NCBI RefSeq assembly: GCF_022347765.1
Contig: NZ_JAKRFZ010000015.1
Coordinates: forward strand, 62,001 to 126,000
Source of the DNA: Pseudoalteromonas sp. OOF1S-7
Lineage (GTDB): Bacteria; Pseudomonadota; Gammaproteobacteria; Enterobacterales; Alteromonadaceae
DNA length: 64,000 bases
Direction: 5' to 3'
The notes under the pieces were generated by a model, which was not told the origin of the DNA, made no database searches, and was given only the letters and a program-made list of their open reading frames with translations. Below, piece after piece: positions 42,401-48,249 of the stretch. Within the stretch, counting starts at the first letter, position 1. Each line of letters opens with the position of its first letter. The position numbers and the translations under genes are program-made.

Positions 42401-43689
42401 CTGGTGCCATCGGTAATGTCTTCAATCACATCCAGTTGCAAATCAAACGGCATACCAAAGCGGTACATTTGCGTGCCAGACAGGGTCAGTGACTCAAGCT
42501 GGCTAAAGTTACGCTTGTCACGGCGCAGGTAGTTAAACATCACCTGGAAAACCGGATGCACACCACGCTGTCGCGCGGGCTTTATCGCCTCAATCAGCTT
42601 GTCGATCGGTAAGTCCTGGTTACTCTGTGCCACCCGGCTCATGAGCGTGTTCTTTGCCAGGAGTTGCTGGAAGCTGTCGCTGTCATCCACCTCGATTGGC
42701 ATCACCTGAGTATTAACAAAATAGCCCACCACGTTTTGCGTTTCGCTGCGGTGACGATTAGCTATAGGTACACCGACCCGAATATGCTGCCCGCCACTGA
42801 GCCGGGCCAGTAAAGTTTGCCATGCTGTTAGTAAAATCAGATACGGGGTAATTTGATATTGCGTTGCCAGCGCGCTGATCCTTTGCCACAGTGCCCCAGG
42901 CACCGGGCGGGTTTCAAAGCCAACCTGATAATTCAGGTCATGGCGCTGGTGGTCGCGGGCCGGTAGTCTGAGGGTGTCATCGGTCTCCACTAAATGTGAC
43001 AACCAGTTTGCCAGTTGTGTGGCAAATAACTCGGAGCGCTCCTGCTGTTGCTCCCATTTAGCAAATTCTAAAAAGCCTGGCACCGGCGTCCGATCGGCCG
43101 TGCCTTGTGTACTATACAGCGCAACAAACTCATCCAGCAGTTGCTGCATCGAGGTGCCATCGGTAATGATGTGATGCATAGTCACGATCAGGCTGGTCTG
43201 CGTCCCCCGGGTGGCAATCGCAATGCGCAGCAAAGGAGCCTGACACAAATCGAACGGCTGCTCCACAAAAGCACGGATCGGATCGTCCGGCTGTTCCTCG
43301 TGCACCGTCAGTTCAGTCACGTCCAGTTGCTGATATTGACCATCAATCTGATAGACCTGCTCAGCGGCTTCAACAAATCGAATACGCAAACCAGAGTGTT
43401 TAGTCAGCAGCACTTCGAATGCCTGCTTAACGCGCAATGGCTGCAGCTGGCCATCAAAATGCAGGGCACCAGCCAGGTTATAAGACGCATCAGCCGGGTC
43501 CATTTTCCAGGCATACCATAAAATCTGCTGCGCGGCAGTCAGTGGCACCTGTTCACCGGGGGCCACGCTCACCGTCAGCTGGCCGGTCGTTTCCGAGGCC
43601 TCTGCAATACGGGCCTGCAGGCGTTGTTGATCTTCACTAGAGAGGGACGAAATGGCGCGATTTCTTCTGGTACGTCTTTGCTGTGACAT
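27469..43689 (-). CDS. Four-module NRPS with terminal thioesterase
   Basis: A 5406-residue synthetase. Domains, with approximate residues: C 47-480; A 487-980; T 1000-1065; E 1085-1520; C 1545-1980; A 2000-2485; T 2495-2560; C 2575-3010; A 3045-3530; T 3535-3600; E 3620-4055; C 4080-4510; A 4530-5030; T 5050-5115; TE 5135-5406. All C/E domains have HHxxxDG (HHIITDG, HHLAVDG, HHILTDG, HHIISDG), T domains have GGDSI, and the TE has GWSLGG. Read by the GrsA positions, the specificity lines are DVWHLSLVDK in A1 and A2 (serine), DAEGIGAITK in A3 (basic, unassigned) and DGEVCGGVTK in A4 (like hydroxyornithine codes, from memory). E domains after A1 and A3 predict D-residues. Expected product segment: D-Ser-L-Ser-D-X-hydroxyornithine. 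The stop lies just before the terminator. Transcription may continue from the receptor promoter or use its own weak box. Confidence 0.94.
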   Translation of the reverse strand: MSQQRRTRRNRAISSLSSEDQQRLQARIAEASETTGQLTVSVAPGEQVPLTAAQQILWYAWKMDPADASYNLAGALHFDGQLQPLRVKQAFEVLLTKHSGLRIRFVEAAEQVYQIDGQYQQLDVTELTVHEEQPDDPIRAFVEQPFDLCQAPLLRIAIATRGTQTSLIVTMHHIITDGTSMQQLLDEFVALYSTQGTADRTPVPGFLEFAKWEQQQERSELFATQLANWLSHLVETDDTLRLPARDHQRHDLNYQVGFETRPVPGALWQRISALATQYQITPYLILLTAWQTLLARLSGGQHIRVGVPIANRHRSETQNVVGYFVNTQVMPIEVDDSDSFQQLLAKNTLMSRVAQSNQDLPIDKLIEAIKPARQRGVHPVFQVMFNYLRRDKRNFSQLESLTLSGTQMYRFGMPFDLQLDVIEDITDGTSLNLVFASELYDADFAVQCLTQLVTLLDTCLSDPDQPINNVSLLQNAQTQALLDIGTGTPAFDYQRPITTLISEQSARSPEAVALRFAQQSMTYAELEQASNQLAHCLNARGIGAEDKVALVFERSLEMVISILAVVKAGAAYVPLEPSLPLDRIAYIASNSGLSLFLGDDSLARLDSLNDLAERVTYQSLSLTDYPSQLPGHDIPATQLAYVIYTSGSTGKPKGVGNQHSAIYNRIAWQQSAYPIGADDKILQKTPFGFDVSVWEFFWPLMYGAELVIAQPGAHKDSTQLLDTINHFGVTTLHFVPSMLQAFIGHESVHTATSIRRILCSGEALPSEVQAQALSKLPQAKLYNLYGPTEAAVDVSHFTCHGDPALPVPIGAPIAGIRLYVLDRALNLCPPGVAGELYIAGTGLARGYVNRADLSAERFVADPFMNDGSRMYRSGDLVCWNSEGQLDYLGRTDHQVKIRGFRIELGEIEAALYAISGVREAVIVADRDGATQRLVGYVSGEADVELAVDALKAELAAQLPEYMVPAVIMVLDTLPLNSNGKIDRKALPKPSHESSVAYEAPQGERELALAQVWQKVLGQEQIGRLDNFFELGGDSILSLQIVSGLREHGLVVTPKQIFELHTIARLAPALTELPASQRIAQQVSGEVTLLPIQQQFLATSLSDKNHYNQALLLTLAAPLNGAALQQVWSALVAHHDALRLCFSQNEAGQWQQRYLPFDAERAVASVWERNVASAEITSVAEQAQRSLNIQTGELARVVHMTLEDGTARLLLVIHHLAVDGVSWRVLLDDLARGYAQAQQQQACEFASKSHSYQYWAEQVADYASLNSQELAFWTQQQSSALTIPGLNPAGSRRLADSAEVRVTLEQSTTERLLQQAGRPYRTVVNELLLSALSEAVYQWTGQQETVINLEGHGREPWDAHTDLSRSVGWFTTLYPVQLTRLNVLSETIKHTKEHLRSVPNKGIGYGALKYFGESQAQATLAAQPLGQIEFNYLGQLDNTLNQGDAPWRLASEHSGASFSPDYEPHSELSINGQVSDGALQLTISYGRERIGEADMQAFAAHLHEALTQLVAHCCDSRGCLTPSDVPLSGLAQQQLDQLPLDTAELSDLYPLSPMQQGMLFHSLMAEGEAYVNQTSLEIKRLDVARFKAAWLNAIARHDALRSGFLSLDPRPLQFVRKTVQPVWETLDWQHLDSAQQQRQLAELSVSHRQQGFAMDAESGLQRFVLVQLAPQRHAFVWTIHHILTDGWSCAALMGEVLRMYDGETLAEPQAQYGDYIAYLEQQDVVANLAYWQTQTGMLEEPCYLSGAFKAPQSGAHAALDVLLDEAQNTALNAFARQHHLTANTLMQGAWALLLSRYLGREAVCFGATTSGRPTELAGHESIQGMFINTMPVVVEVAPEVTLAQWLQTLQGTNLAGREYEFTPLHEIQKQAKHLTLDQHGLFDTLLVFENYPITTTLPQDEQATEFTVREAREETNFPLTISFIQEQTLKLHFSYQGSVLAEADIRALATQFKTLLLTMMDAAQAPLAALLQLQDASQCSALLDTGTGTPAFDYQRPITTLISEQSARTPEAVALRFAGQSMSYAELEQASNQLAHYLNARGIGAEDKVALVFERSLEMVVSILAVVKAGAAYVPLEPSLPLDRIAYIASNSGLSLFLGDDSLARLDSLGDLAERVTYQSLLLADYPSQLPAHEIPATQLAYVIYTSGSTGKPKGVGNQHSAIYNRIAWQQSAYPIGADDKVLQKTPFGFDVSVWEFFWPLMYGAELVIAQPGAHKDSTQLLDTINHFGVTTLHFVPSMLQAFIGHESVHTATSIRRILCSGEALPSEVQAQALSKLPQAKLYNLYGPTEAAVDVSHFTCHGDPALPVPIGAPIAGIRLYVLDRALNLCPPGVAGELYIAGTGLARGYVNRADLSAERFVADPFMNDGSRMYRSGDLVCWNSEGQLDYLGRTDHQVKIRGFRIELGEIEAALYAIDGVREAVVVADRDGATQRLVGYVSGEADVELAVDALKAELAAQLPEYMVPAVVMVLGTLPLNSNGKIDRKALPKPESSTAQYVAPQTAQEQQLAEIWQTVLSVESVGRQDNFFALGGDSISALKVIALSKKRNLALDIKAVMNTKTLQALAASLDDAASVIEIPRQASAYSGLSFAQERQWFLWKLDPLSSAYHISGSQHLRGELNKAALQYAFDHLLSKHEALRTVFVEDEAGTVVTEVLSEGGCDIRYQVPESDAARAEFKQHLVSAPFDLTQGPLLRVGVIADDAQQHELVVVMHHIISDGWSLKLIVADFVRAYEAACAGEILSIVPQALRYSDFAAWQREWLATGEEQKQLAYWQARLGDEHTPLALPADLNIADDSQRNQTRSVRLSSAQRQTLSDFAALQGVTLFNVLMTAWQVLLHKYSGQREIRVGMPVANRHHSGTQDIVGFFINTLVIDAQISAELALGSVMTQIDEALRGAQAHQDLPFEKLLDHLSLERNLGASPLFQVLFNHQRLEDGALRQFAGLSAQEGTAPTGVAQFDLVLNSLEREDGTLELALDYVVNKFSAARIDALLSGLQHILTAMQADLQQSVGELNVLPQAELDRLAPADALYQAERLPGADIATQIQQQAQRTPNKAALSYDGQTLSYAELEARANQFAQYLREQGVDHESRVAVVFSRHIDTLVVFLAVLKAGGCYVPVDAQLPSERVETIAAQCSLTVCLGDSLSPVNPAALVYQSSLCAHYSDSALPQSRHPQQLAYVIYTSGSTGVPKGVAVSDQALSSHCAAVQSLYQYQAEDRCAISVSFGFDASIEQLWGPLLVGATVVLDEFKLLSQQELNDFITAQRITVAGFTPAYIQQFDTLPAQLRLCIVGGEAWSAQHCQALLQRLPQTTFVNAYGPSETVITPLAWTQAQGCELQGGYVPLGQPIGQRGMVILDDSLNVLPYGMTGELYLSGAEMARGYLGQSGLTAERFVANPFADDGSRLYRTGDLVRWNAQGQLEYMGRCDHQLKIRGYRVEAGEVEARLLAHREVEKAIVVADESLGSTRLVAYVSGRAEQTPQADALSAALAEQLPDYMVPSVIMVLDLMPLTHNGKIDRRALPQPQRSQRLDDLPPQGAQEVLLAQIWQQLLNLESVGREDNFFALGGDSILSLQIIARLRQQGYALSAKQIFTHQSIAKLAPLMTRIAGDAQAQQQVSGEVALLPIQQAFFARSMSNQAHWNQSVMLELNAPIAQPTLLTQLASLLRHHDALRLRYQQDETGQWQQRYSDFDPAMAQQCLWYRDASADEITPIAEQAQRSLNLQAGPLLRAVHLTLDDGSARLLLVIHHLAVDGVSWRVLLEDFTMLWQHPDAELGAKTHSVQFWAKQIQSYPVQHAKEFDWWQQQAQTHTTLPELNPAGSRLYKDVEQAEVMLDPEMTQALLTESGQAYRTQVNDLLLSALSEALYRWTRQGVHTINLEGHGREPWREQIDLSRTVGWFTSLFPVTLTRHETLADTIKHNKEQLRAIPNKGIGYGAFRYFGSAEQQAMLNTQGLGEIEFNYLGQLDGAADQADSWRPASEDSGMALDPEYVMDSELSILGQVLDGQLQLRIRYVPARLPAQVVAQFAAHLKQALMEVIGHCGDTSTTLTPSDLPLSGLTQTQIDKLPLALENISSVYPLSPMQQGMLFQSLYQGGETYINQSCFMVTGLDVARFKAAWQQVIARHDALRTGFVDVDGISLQYVAKSAELDWQTLDWRDRADSEAALKAFARQESRRGFDLQGEPGLSRMRIIELSDGRHALVWTMHHILTDGWSRSAMLGEVLLAYDGQALPPVAGQYGDYIGYLSGLDEVQNRAFWQQQLAPLNEPSYLSRALTTPQDGEFGGFDVSLSEAEFAQLVAFCQDHRITQNTLVQGAWALLLSRYLGRDAVCFGATTSGRPNDLAGHEAIQGMFINTVPMIARVDPAQSLSDWLQQQQSTALAVREHEFTPLYEIQKLAAQSLELSREGLFDTLLVFENYPIAQALLQPGERQTNFEILEDREETNFPLTISFILEDTLRLHFSYQGAELAETEVQALAAQYKALILSMLAMPQARLSEFSLVSETQQQALQAQGFGESITPLHSGAVEPIYLPGGEVLQPGATQYQDVVSTINRLAELTPDAEAVICDGRSYSYKALADKSSQLAYYLRAQGVKPEQRVGVALTRGIDLPLAFLAILKAGAVYVPMDLSYPQERLAYMIQDSQMAHILISDNSLDEIAGDARLHPFADITLREQWQQPVVCPAQGAYVIYTSGSTGNPKGVLVSRASIAAHCRGIGRRYEMRPSDRELIFMSFCFDGAHERWLTVLTHGAAVVIRPERQWDLHETYQNLHQQRVSIAVFPPVFLRELAAHVEQVGNPPPVRVYCFGGDAMPQATFELAQRVLKPDFFINGYGPTETVVTPLTWKALPGSEFDAVYAPIGEPVGQRQAWLLDSHLNLVLPGQVGELYLAEEIGLARGYLNRPDLTAERFVANPFANDGSRLYRTGDLVRWNEQGLMEYLGRTDHQVKIRGFRIELGEIETLLRKRPEVRQAVVVADETPSGKRLVAYVSGHQGQQPDEAVLKAMLAASLPDYMVPAVIMALSDLPLNSNGKIDRKALPKAELQSEVSYLAPHNQSEALMAEIWQSVLGVTQVGRRDNFFALGGDSISGLKVISLWQQRSEQPLALKQLWQANDLAALVAKMQNTGSAVLHSLNPVTEHAETLYCFHEGNGLTATYRPLAEQLTGQFNCVGVAPAANLSDINGLTALAAYYGEVLMAAQPQGAFHLMGWSLGGALAVLVARILKAQGRTVHQVYLVDSFNPCSDFAATQLSWSDWALEWVGSTAQTVESGLHQVFVNALTAALAQDLVDAGTLAAWLVTHRDRFAELFNEELLLLPEQELGKLLSDGYELYRLARMEPAGTQPEYGLNGVTKRAHAWWSTGAQPAETVAYHDVLGSVVTATHTDYDHQQIIRATAVQTDLITKLTQRD
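36224..37752 (-). repeat. Serine adenylation-domain repeat, copy 2 (module 2)
   Basis: About 1.53 kb, in direct repeat with 40724-42252 at a constant offset of 4500 bases (1500 codons). Spot comparison shows stretches of over 100 identical bases and more than 90% identity overall. It covers the A domain of module 2 and short flanks. Confidence 0.85.
40724..42252 (-). repeat. Serine adenylation-domain repeat, copy 1 (module 1)
   Basis: Partner of 36224-37752, with the same boundaries in the reading frame. The condensation domains before the two copies are of different type (LCL before copy 1, DCL before copy 2), so only the A domain was duplicated or converted. Confidence 0.85.
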
Positions 43690-43739
43690 TCTGGCTCCAC
43701 TGCAGTCAGCTAAATTGGGATTCTAAAATATGACTGCAA

Positions 43740-43764
43740 GACGAATGTCGGTGGTAAAAATCCA
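43740..43764 (-). promoter_or_regulatory. Weak candidate iron-starvation box before the four-module NRPS
   Basis: On the minus strand: TGGAT-N16-CGTC, 50 bases before the NRPS start. The -10 part and spacing fit, but the -35 part is off consensus. Its distance from the start is in line with the other boxes. Confidence 0.35.
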
Positions 43765-43860
43765 CCTCAGGAATGAAATTTTTCCAGCATGGCGAAGGCA
43801 GGGAAAGTGCCATACTGACGGGCCCGGGCGCCGGTTATGGCAACCCGGACCGCACAGGGA

Positions 43861-45981
43861 TTACAGCGTGTAGCTAAAGGAGATCCCCACTGTTCTTGGG
43901 TCGCTCAGACGCGCGTAACGGAATTCACCGGCAAGGTGTTTATATTGCGCACTCTTACCGTCATGACGTTCACCGTGCAACAAGCTTTCGTGGTCGGTCG
44001 CATTGTTTACATAGGCATTGATACGCCACTGCTCAGTCACATAAGCCACAGACAAATTCAGCTCTGCATAATCGCCGGCAAGATGAGTATCCTTACCTCC
44101 CAGTTTACTGTAATACTCTCCCACATAATGACTACGCGCACTAAATTGTATTTGCTCTGTCAGCCAATATTCGGCGCCAAGTCCCATAGTGACGTCGGCT
44201 GCCATAGGCAAGTCCAGACCTTCTGAATCGCGGTTTTGCGCATTGGCTTCCTCAATGTTGCTGTCCAGTAAGCCCAGGCTGGCAGAGAGCGTCAGATCTT
44301 CGGTCACGGCCAGGCGTGCTTCGGTTTCCAGGCCATAGCTTTCGACTTGTGCCAGATTCAGCACTTTGCTGTCTCGTAAATCACCACTTGGTCCGCGACC
44401 AAGCAGCTGATAATTGGAATAATCGTTGTAGAACAGGTTCGCTGATACAGATAGTTCACCGCCCAGCAGCGTGGCACGTGCGCCCAGCTCAAAAGTATCG
44501 ACGTATTCCGGCTCAAAGGTGTAGTTAGTACGGGTAAACCAGTGGAAATCTCCGCCGCCTGAGGTGTAACCTTTTCTGAAGCTAGCGCTCAGTGTGGTGG
44601 TCTCGCCCAGGTCGTGCAGCACTGCCAGCTTAGGCAGGTAAATGCGGTTATCCACATCAATGTCAAAACGCAACCCCTGAGGCCCTAAACCAAAACCATC
44701 AAAGATCCTAAATTGTGATTCGTCGGTGACACGACCACCAGCAACCAAACGCGTGGCATCTGTTAAGGCGAAAGTCAGCTCACCATAAATGGCCTTTGAG
44801 CTGCTGTCGTCCGTCCCCTGATACCAGCTCTCACGGAAAAATGCCTGATCACGCTCATTGTGATAGTAGCCCAGGTAGCCGCTGATACCGGCGTCACCGT
44901 CATAGGTAACCTTGGCATCATAAGTACGTCCTTCTTCTTCCATGCGCACAAACCAGTAGGTTGGGTATTGCTCAAAGATATAGCTGTAATCGGTGTCTGA
45001 TATCATCAGCTCAAAATCAAACTGGCTGTTGATTTCATAGCGTGTACGCAAAGACCAGCGCTGATAGTCAGAGGTTTTGTCTCTGGCCCCAGAGCCCAGC
45101 GCAACACTCTGGCCCGTTGCCGGATTGAAAACGCGCTCATAACTGACCACATGCTTGGAAATAGGCGCGATTTCAGGCCCTTCAACAGTCCAGTCACGTT
45201 CGCCTGTGTCTTCGCTGTCTACATAATGCAGCAACATCTCCAGACCCTGTACACCGGCCGGTTGCCACTTCAATTTAATGTCTGCACGTGTGCTGTCATA
45301 GTCATTCGGATCGAATGGGTAACCCTGATCGTACTGGAAAGTATGATGCAAATCGCCTGCCACGCGCTGTACACTGGCACGCACACCAAGCTGATCTTCC
45401 AGCAACGGGATAGACACCACACCGGCCAGCTCGCTTTGTTCATTCAGGTCAGAGTAACCTACGCGCACACCCGCTTCGACGTCCGTCAGCGAAGGCTCTT
45501 TGGTTTTGATGTACACCACCCCCCCGCTGCTGTTACGGCCACTGTTAGAAGACTGAGGACCACGCAAAACTTCAATCTGCTCCACATCCCACAAACCCAA
45601 GTCGCCGCTGACTTTAGCTACGTACGGCTCTGCCACACCATCGCGCATAATAGAAATACGTGGCTTAGCACCCGATGAAAATGACCCAAACCCTTGCGAT
45701 ACACCCTGACCCTGCTGACCCCGGATGGCTGGCAAGCCACCGGTCACGACTACGTTCGCAATGCCCTGCAATGCGTCCACGTAGGAATTAACCTGGCCGC
45801 TTTTTAGCTGTTCTTCATCGATCACTGCGATAGAAGAGGTCGTGTTTTTAAGTGAATTGCGACTATTCTCACCATAGACAACGATCTGTTCGATCGATTT
45901 GAGTTCAGCGTCATCGTCGGCCATAACGGCTTGTGAAACGGCAAGGGCGAGCGGCAGAATGCTGTATTTGAGTTTGTTCAT
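43861..45981 (-). CDS. TonB-dependent siderophore receptor
   Basis: A 706-residue outer membrane protein. The signal peptide is MNKLKYSILPLALAVSQAVMA. A TonB box region (IEQIVVYGENS) and plug domain follow with LRGPQSSNSGRNSSGGVVYIKTKEPS, then the barrel with a C-terminal aromatic strand (GISFSYTL). It has no N-terminal signalling domain, so it does not itself signal to an anti-sigma factor. It should import the ferric form of the siderophore made here. The gene is upstream of the large NRPS on the same strand (171-base gap) and its promoter has both a Fur box and a perfect iron-starvation box. Confidence 0.92.
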   Translation of the reverse strand: MNKLKYSILPLALAVSQAVMADDDAELKSIEQIVVYGENSRNSLKNTTSSIAVIDEEQLKSGQVNSYVDALQGIANVVVTGGLPAIRGQQGQGVSQGFGSFSSGAKPRISIMRDGVAEPYVAKVSGDLGLWDVEQIEVLRGPQSSNSGRNSSGGVVYIKTKEPSLTDVEAGVRVGYSDLNEQSELAGVVSIPLLEDQLGVRASVQRVAGDLHHTFQYDQGYPFDPNDYDSTRADIKLKWQPAGVQGLEMLLHYVDSEDTGERDWTVEGPEIAPISKHVVSYERVFNPATGQSVALGSGARDKTSDYQRWSLRTRYEINSQFDFELMISDTDYSYIFEQYPTYWFVRMEEEGRTYDAKVTYDGDAGISGYLGYYHNERDQAFFRESWYQGTDDSSSKAIYGELTFALTDATRLVAGGRVTDESQFRIFDGFGLGPQGLRFDIDVDNRIYLPKLAVLHDLGETTTLSASFRKGYTSGGGDFHWFTRTNYTFEPEYVDTFELGARATLLGGELSVSANLFYNDYSNYQLLGRGPSGDLRDSKVLNLAQVESYGLETEARLAVTEDLTLSASLGLLDSNIEEANAQNRDSEGLDLPMAADVTMGLGAEYWLTEQIQFSARSHYVGEYYSKLGGKDTHLAGDYAELNLSVAYVTEQWRINAYVNNATDHESLLHGERHDGKSAQYKHLAGEFRYARLSDPRTVGISFSYTL

Positions 45982-46012
45982 TATTTCATCCTAGTTGTAT
46001 TTCCGACAACCA

Positions 46013-46037
46013 GACGAAGCAAAAAACAGCAAATTTA
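46013..46037 (-). promoter_or_regulatory. Iron-starvation sigma box for the TonB receptor
   Basis: On the minus strand: TAAAT-N16-CGTC, exact consensus, ending 31 bases before the receptor start at 45981. The Fur box lies 8 bases farther upstream. Confidence 0.75.
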
Positions 46038-46044
46038 GTAAAAA

Positions 46045-46059
46045 TAGTAATTATTATCA
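46045..46059. promoter_or_regulatory. Fur box upstream of the TonB receptor
   Basis: TAGTAATTATTATCA matches the 7-1-7 Fur consensus TGATAATNATTATCA at 12 of 14 defined positions. It is the second Fur-like site in the window, and suggests that the receptor is under both direct Fur control and sigma control. Confidence 0.65.
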
Positions 46060-46100
46060 AAAAGATAATATTACGCTCACAAACTGGGAAATAACTTTCC

Positions 46101-46562
46101 CTATTCCTCGCTTAGATGGACTTTCATCTCCAGCAAGCAGGGACTGAATCCGGCCTTTTTATAGGCGCGTATCGCGGCCTGATTGTCGCTGTACACATCC
46201 AGGTAAAAGTCGTGGATCGCCTGCTGTTTACTCCAGTCCATCAGATAGGTCATGATCGCCCGATTCAGGCCCTGACCGCGATAATCCGGATCGACATACA
46301 TAAAGCCCAGATAACCATGGCGCTCATGCACCAGCTGTGCTTTCGAGTCCCGGTGTTGCACATAGCCTGTGGCCACAATCTTGTCGTCTTGCTCACCGAC
46401 GACCAGCAGAGTGTCGGGACGGTCAAGCAGGGCTGGTAAATCATAATAACGCGCATCCTGTGGTTTAATGGCTTGATTGTAGGGGCGCTCAGCGGCTATC
46501 ACGGCCTGCTCTAACTGACTTAAAGCAGGCAGGTCTTCTAAAGTTGCGATGCGGATCTGCAT
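46101..46562 (-). CDS. GNAT family N-acetyltransferase
   Basis: A 153-residue GNAT enzyme. The acetyl-CoA loop is DPDYRGQGLNRAIMTY near residue 92, with a downstream AIRAYKKAGFSP motif. The N-terminal IRIATLEDLPALSQLE is the usual start. Substrate unknown. It is upstream of the receptor promoter on the same strand. A role in acetylating hydroxyornithine is conceivable but such enzymes are normally of the larger IucB-like type, so I treat it as a general acetyltransferase. AGGA lies upstream of the ATG at 46562. Confidence 0.85.
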   Translation of the reverse strand: MQIRIATLEDLPALSQLEQAVIAAERPYNQAIKPQDARYYDLPALLDRPDTLLVVGEQDDKIVATGYVQHRDSKAQLVHERHGYLGFMYVDPDYRGQGLNRAIMTYLMDWSKQQAIHDFYLDVYSDNQAAIRAYKKAGFSPCLLEMKVHLSEE

Positions 46563-46634
46563 GATCTGTCCTGGTTACTATTCATAGAGCAGGCAGCGTC
46601 TCACAAATAGGTCCCAGTGCCAATCTACAGGCAA

Positions 46635-46668
46635 GAAAAAAGCCACCTGGTTTGACCCGAGATGGCTT
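46635..46668 (-). terminator. Intrinsic terminator of the AztD-like gene
   Basis: On the minus strand: AAGCCATCT, an 11-base loop, AGGTGGCTT, then a T run. The stem has 9 base pairs including one G-T. It lies 30 bases after the AztD-like stop codon. Confidence 0.85.
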
Positions 46669-46697
46669 ACTAACACTACAAAAAAGGTTATGGCAAA

Positions 46698-48086
46698 TTA
46701 GTGTTCGTGTTCGTCGTGCGCCGCGTCGCTTTTGGCGATCCCCAGCCACACTAGATTGCCTGGTACAATATCCAGCTCAAAGGTCTGCGACCATGCACCG
46801 GCTTCTAAATCGAATTTCTTAATCAGTTTATTCGCCGGGTCGCTGACAAATACCGCTTCTTCGGCCTGAGACAATGCCAGTGAGAAGCTTTGACCATCGG
46901 CCAGTGCACTGTCGCTGACCATTACTTCGTGCTCAGCTTCCCAGTGGTGCTCACCATCATGATCGTGAGCGGCAAAGACACTGAGCTTGCCTGCGCTATC
47001 CATGACGACAATATGCTCGCCGCTGGCACTGAACCCATAGTAGTTGATGCTGTGGTCATTAGTTACTTGCCATTCCAGCGCTTCAAACTCAGCGTCATGG
47101 CTGTCGAGCATAAATAACTGACCACCGGCGCTGGCAATATACTGATCACTGTGACGGTGACCTTTCAAAGAGCCTACACGCTGACCTTCGGCAAAGCGCT
47201 CCGGGTTGGCGATTTTGCTTGCGCTGAAGGCCTGACCTTCCTGAGTGATCAAGGCCACCCCGTCAGCACAACCAAATACAATGGTTTCTTCATTCTGTGC
47301 ACTGCCGTGCAAGCCCGGACAGCTAACATCAAAGACTTTGTCAGCATGGAAATGGTCGCCATGGGCATGGAACAAACCAACCTGGGCAGGCAACAGTGAC
47401 TCGCTGCTACTGTCACGCAATGTGCTGATCAAGTACTCACCGCGTGCCTGGGCTGCGCCGTGCATATATGTGCTGTATTCCCACACCGGCACCTCTTTGT
47501 TTGCGCCACTGATGTGCGACTCATTGAACATGACCACAGACGCGCTGTGCTGGCTTTTCACATCGCCATCAGAGAACACGGCAATGCCACCTTCACTGAC
47601 CGTCACATGAGTCGGTTTCACCGACTCAAGATAAAATGACACAGCGGCCGGTGCATCCTGATGAGCATGGAAATGGTCATCATGGGCTTCCTGATACAAA
47701 CCGCCGTCCAAAAACTCCACCATGCCGTTGGTACGCTGTACAGAAATCGCATAGCGATGATTTTCTGAGCCATATAAATAGTCAGGTGCGTAAGTCAGGC
47801 CAATTGAGTCAATCAGAGACTGATCGGCGGTTGAGTAAACATGCAGCACGTGGCTGTCAGCACTGCTAACCACCAGACGCCCTGCGACATCGGTTACGCC
47901 CTCATCGTGATCATGTTCATCATGATCAGCTTCTTTTTCAGATTCTGTCGCTTTCGCCTCTTCAGCCTTAGCTTCATCTGCGACTACAGGCTGCGCCGTG
48001 CGCTCAACGGTGTGATCTGTACCACCACACGCAGACAACAAGATGGCCGATACGGCCGCTGCCAGGACCTTTGCTCTGAAAATCAT
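46698..48086 (-). CDS. AztD-like periplasmic zinc metallochaperone lipoprotein
   Basis: A 462-residue lipoprotein (lipobox LLSAC, Cys near residue 20). A His/Asp-rich stretch DHDEHDHDEG lies at about 55-64. A predicted beta-propeller follows, with repeated strands and further histidine clusters (HDDHFHAHQD, FHAHGDHFHADK, AAHDHDGEHH) that could bind zinc. This layout resembles AztD zinc chaperones of ABC zinc importers. ATG 48084-48086 follows AAGG; an upstream TTG is rejected. A Zur-type box starts 42 bases upstream. No zinc importer is in the window. It is inserted among siderophore genes and probably belongs to a separate zinc-limitation response. Confidence 0.75.
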   Translation of the reverse strand: MIFRAKVLAAAVSAILLSACGGTDHTVERTAQPVVADEAKAEEAKATESEKEADHDEHDHDEGVTDVAGRLVVSSADSHVLHVYSTADQSLIDSIGLTYAPDYLYGSENHRYAISVQRTNGMVEFLDGGLYQEAHDDHFHAHQDAPAAVSFYLESVKPTHVTVSEGGIAVFSDGDVKSQHSASVVMFNESHISGANKEVPVWEYSTYMHGAAQARGEYLISTLRDSSSESLLPAQVGLFHAHGDHFHADKVFDVSCPGLHGSAQNEETIVFGCADGVALITQEGQAFSASKIANPERFAEGQRVGSLKGHRHSDQYIASAGGQLFMLDSHDAEFEALEWQVTNDHSINYYGFSASGEHIVVMDSAGKLSVFAAHDHDGEHHWEAEHEVMVSDSALADGQSFSLALSQAEEAVFVSDPANKLIKKFDLEAGAWSQTFELDIVPGNLVWLGIAKSDAAHDEHEH

Positions 48087-48127
48087 CAATACTACCTTAA
48101 ATTCCAACGTTACATTATAACAACACG

Positions 48128-48150
48128 GAAATGTTATAGTATCACAAAAA
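48128..48150. promoter_or_regulatory. Zur box upstream of the AztD-like gene
   Basis: GAAATGTTATAGTATCACA is the left and central part of the znu-type Zur consensus GAAATGTTATANTATAACA; only the downstream half decays. A second, weaker palindromic stretch (GTTACATTATAAC) lies at 48109-48121, nearer the gene. Confidence 0.8.
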
Positions 48151-48213
48151 AGAACGCAAGCGTTGCTGGTAAGTTATTTATCAAAAAAGCGATGGGATGC
48201 AGATAAGCGAAGA

Positions 48214-48240
48214 TAAAAATGCGGCCTCTGATGAGGCCGC
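48214..48240 (-). terminator. Intrinsic terminator after the PKS gene
   Basis: On the minus strand: GCGGCCTC, a 4-base loop, GAGGCCGC, then ATTTTTATC. A perfect 8-bp stem and T run lie 10 bases after the PKS stop codon, ending the MbtH-NRPS-PKS transcript. Confidence 0.9.
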
Positions 48241-48249
48241 AAGAGGGAG

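Noticed and set aside
46101..46562. The GNAT enzyme as the missing hydroxyornithine acetyltransferase
   Set aside because: It is a short ordinary GNAT, while known enzymes for this step are IucB-like or formyltransferases. It also lies upstream of the receptor promoter rather than within a siderophore transcript.
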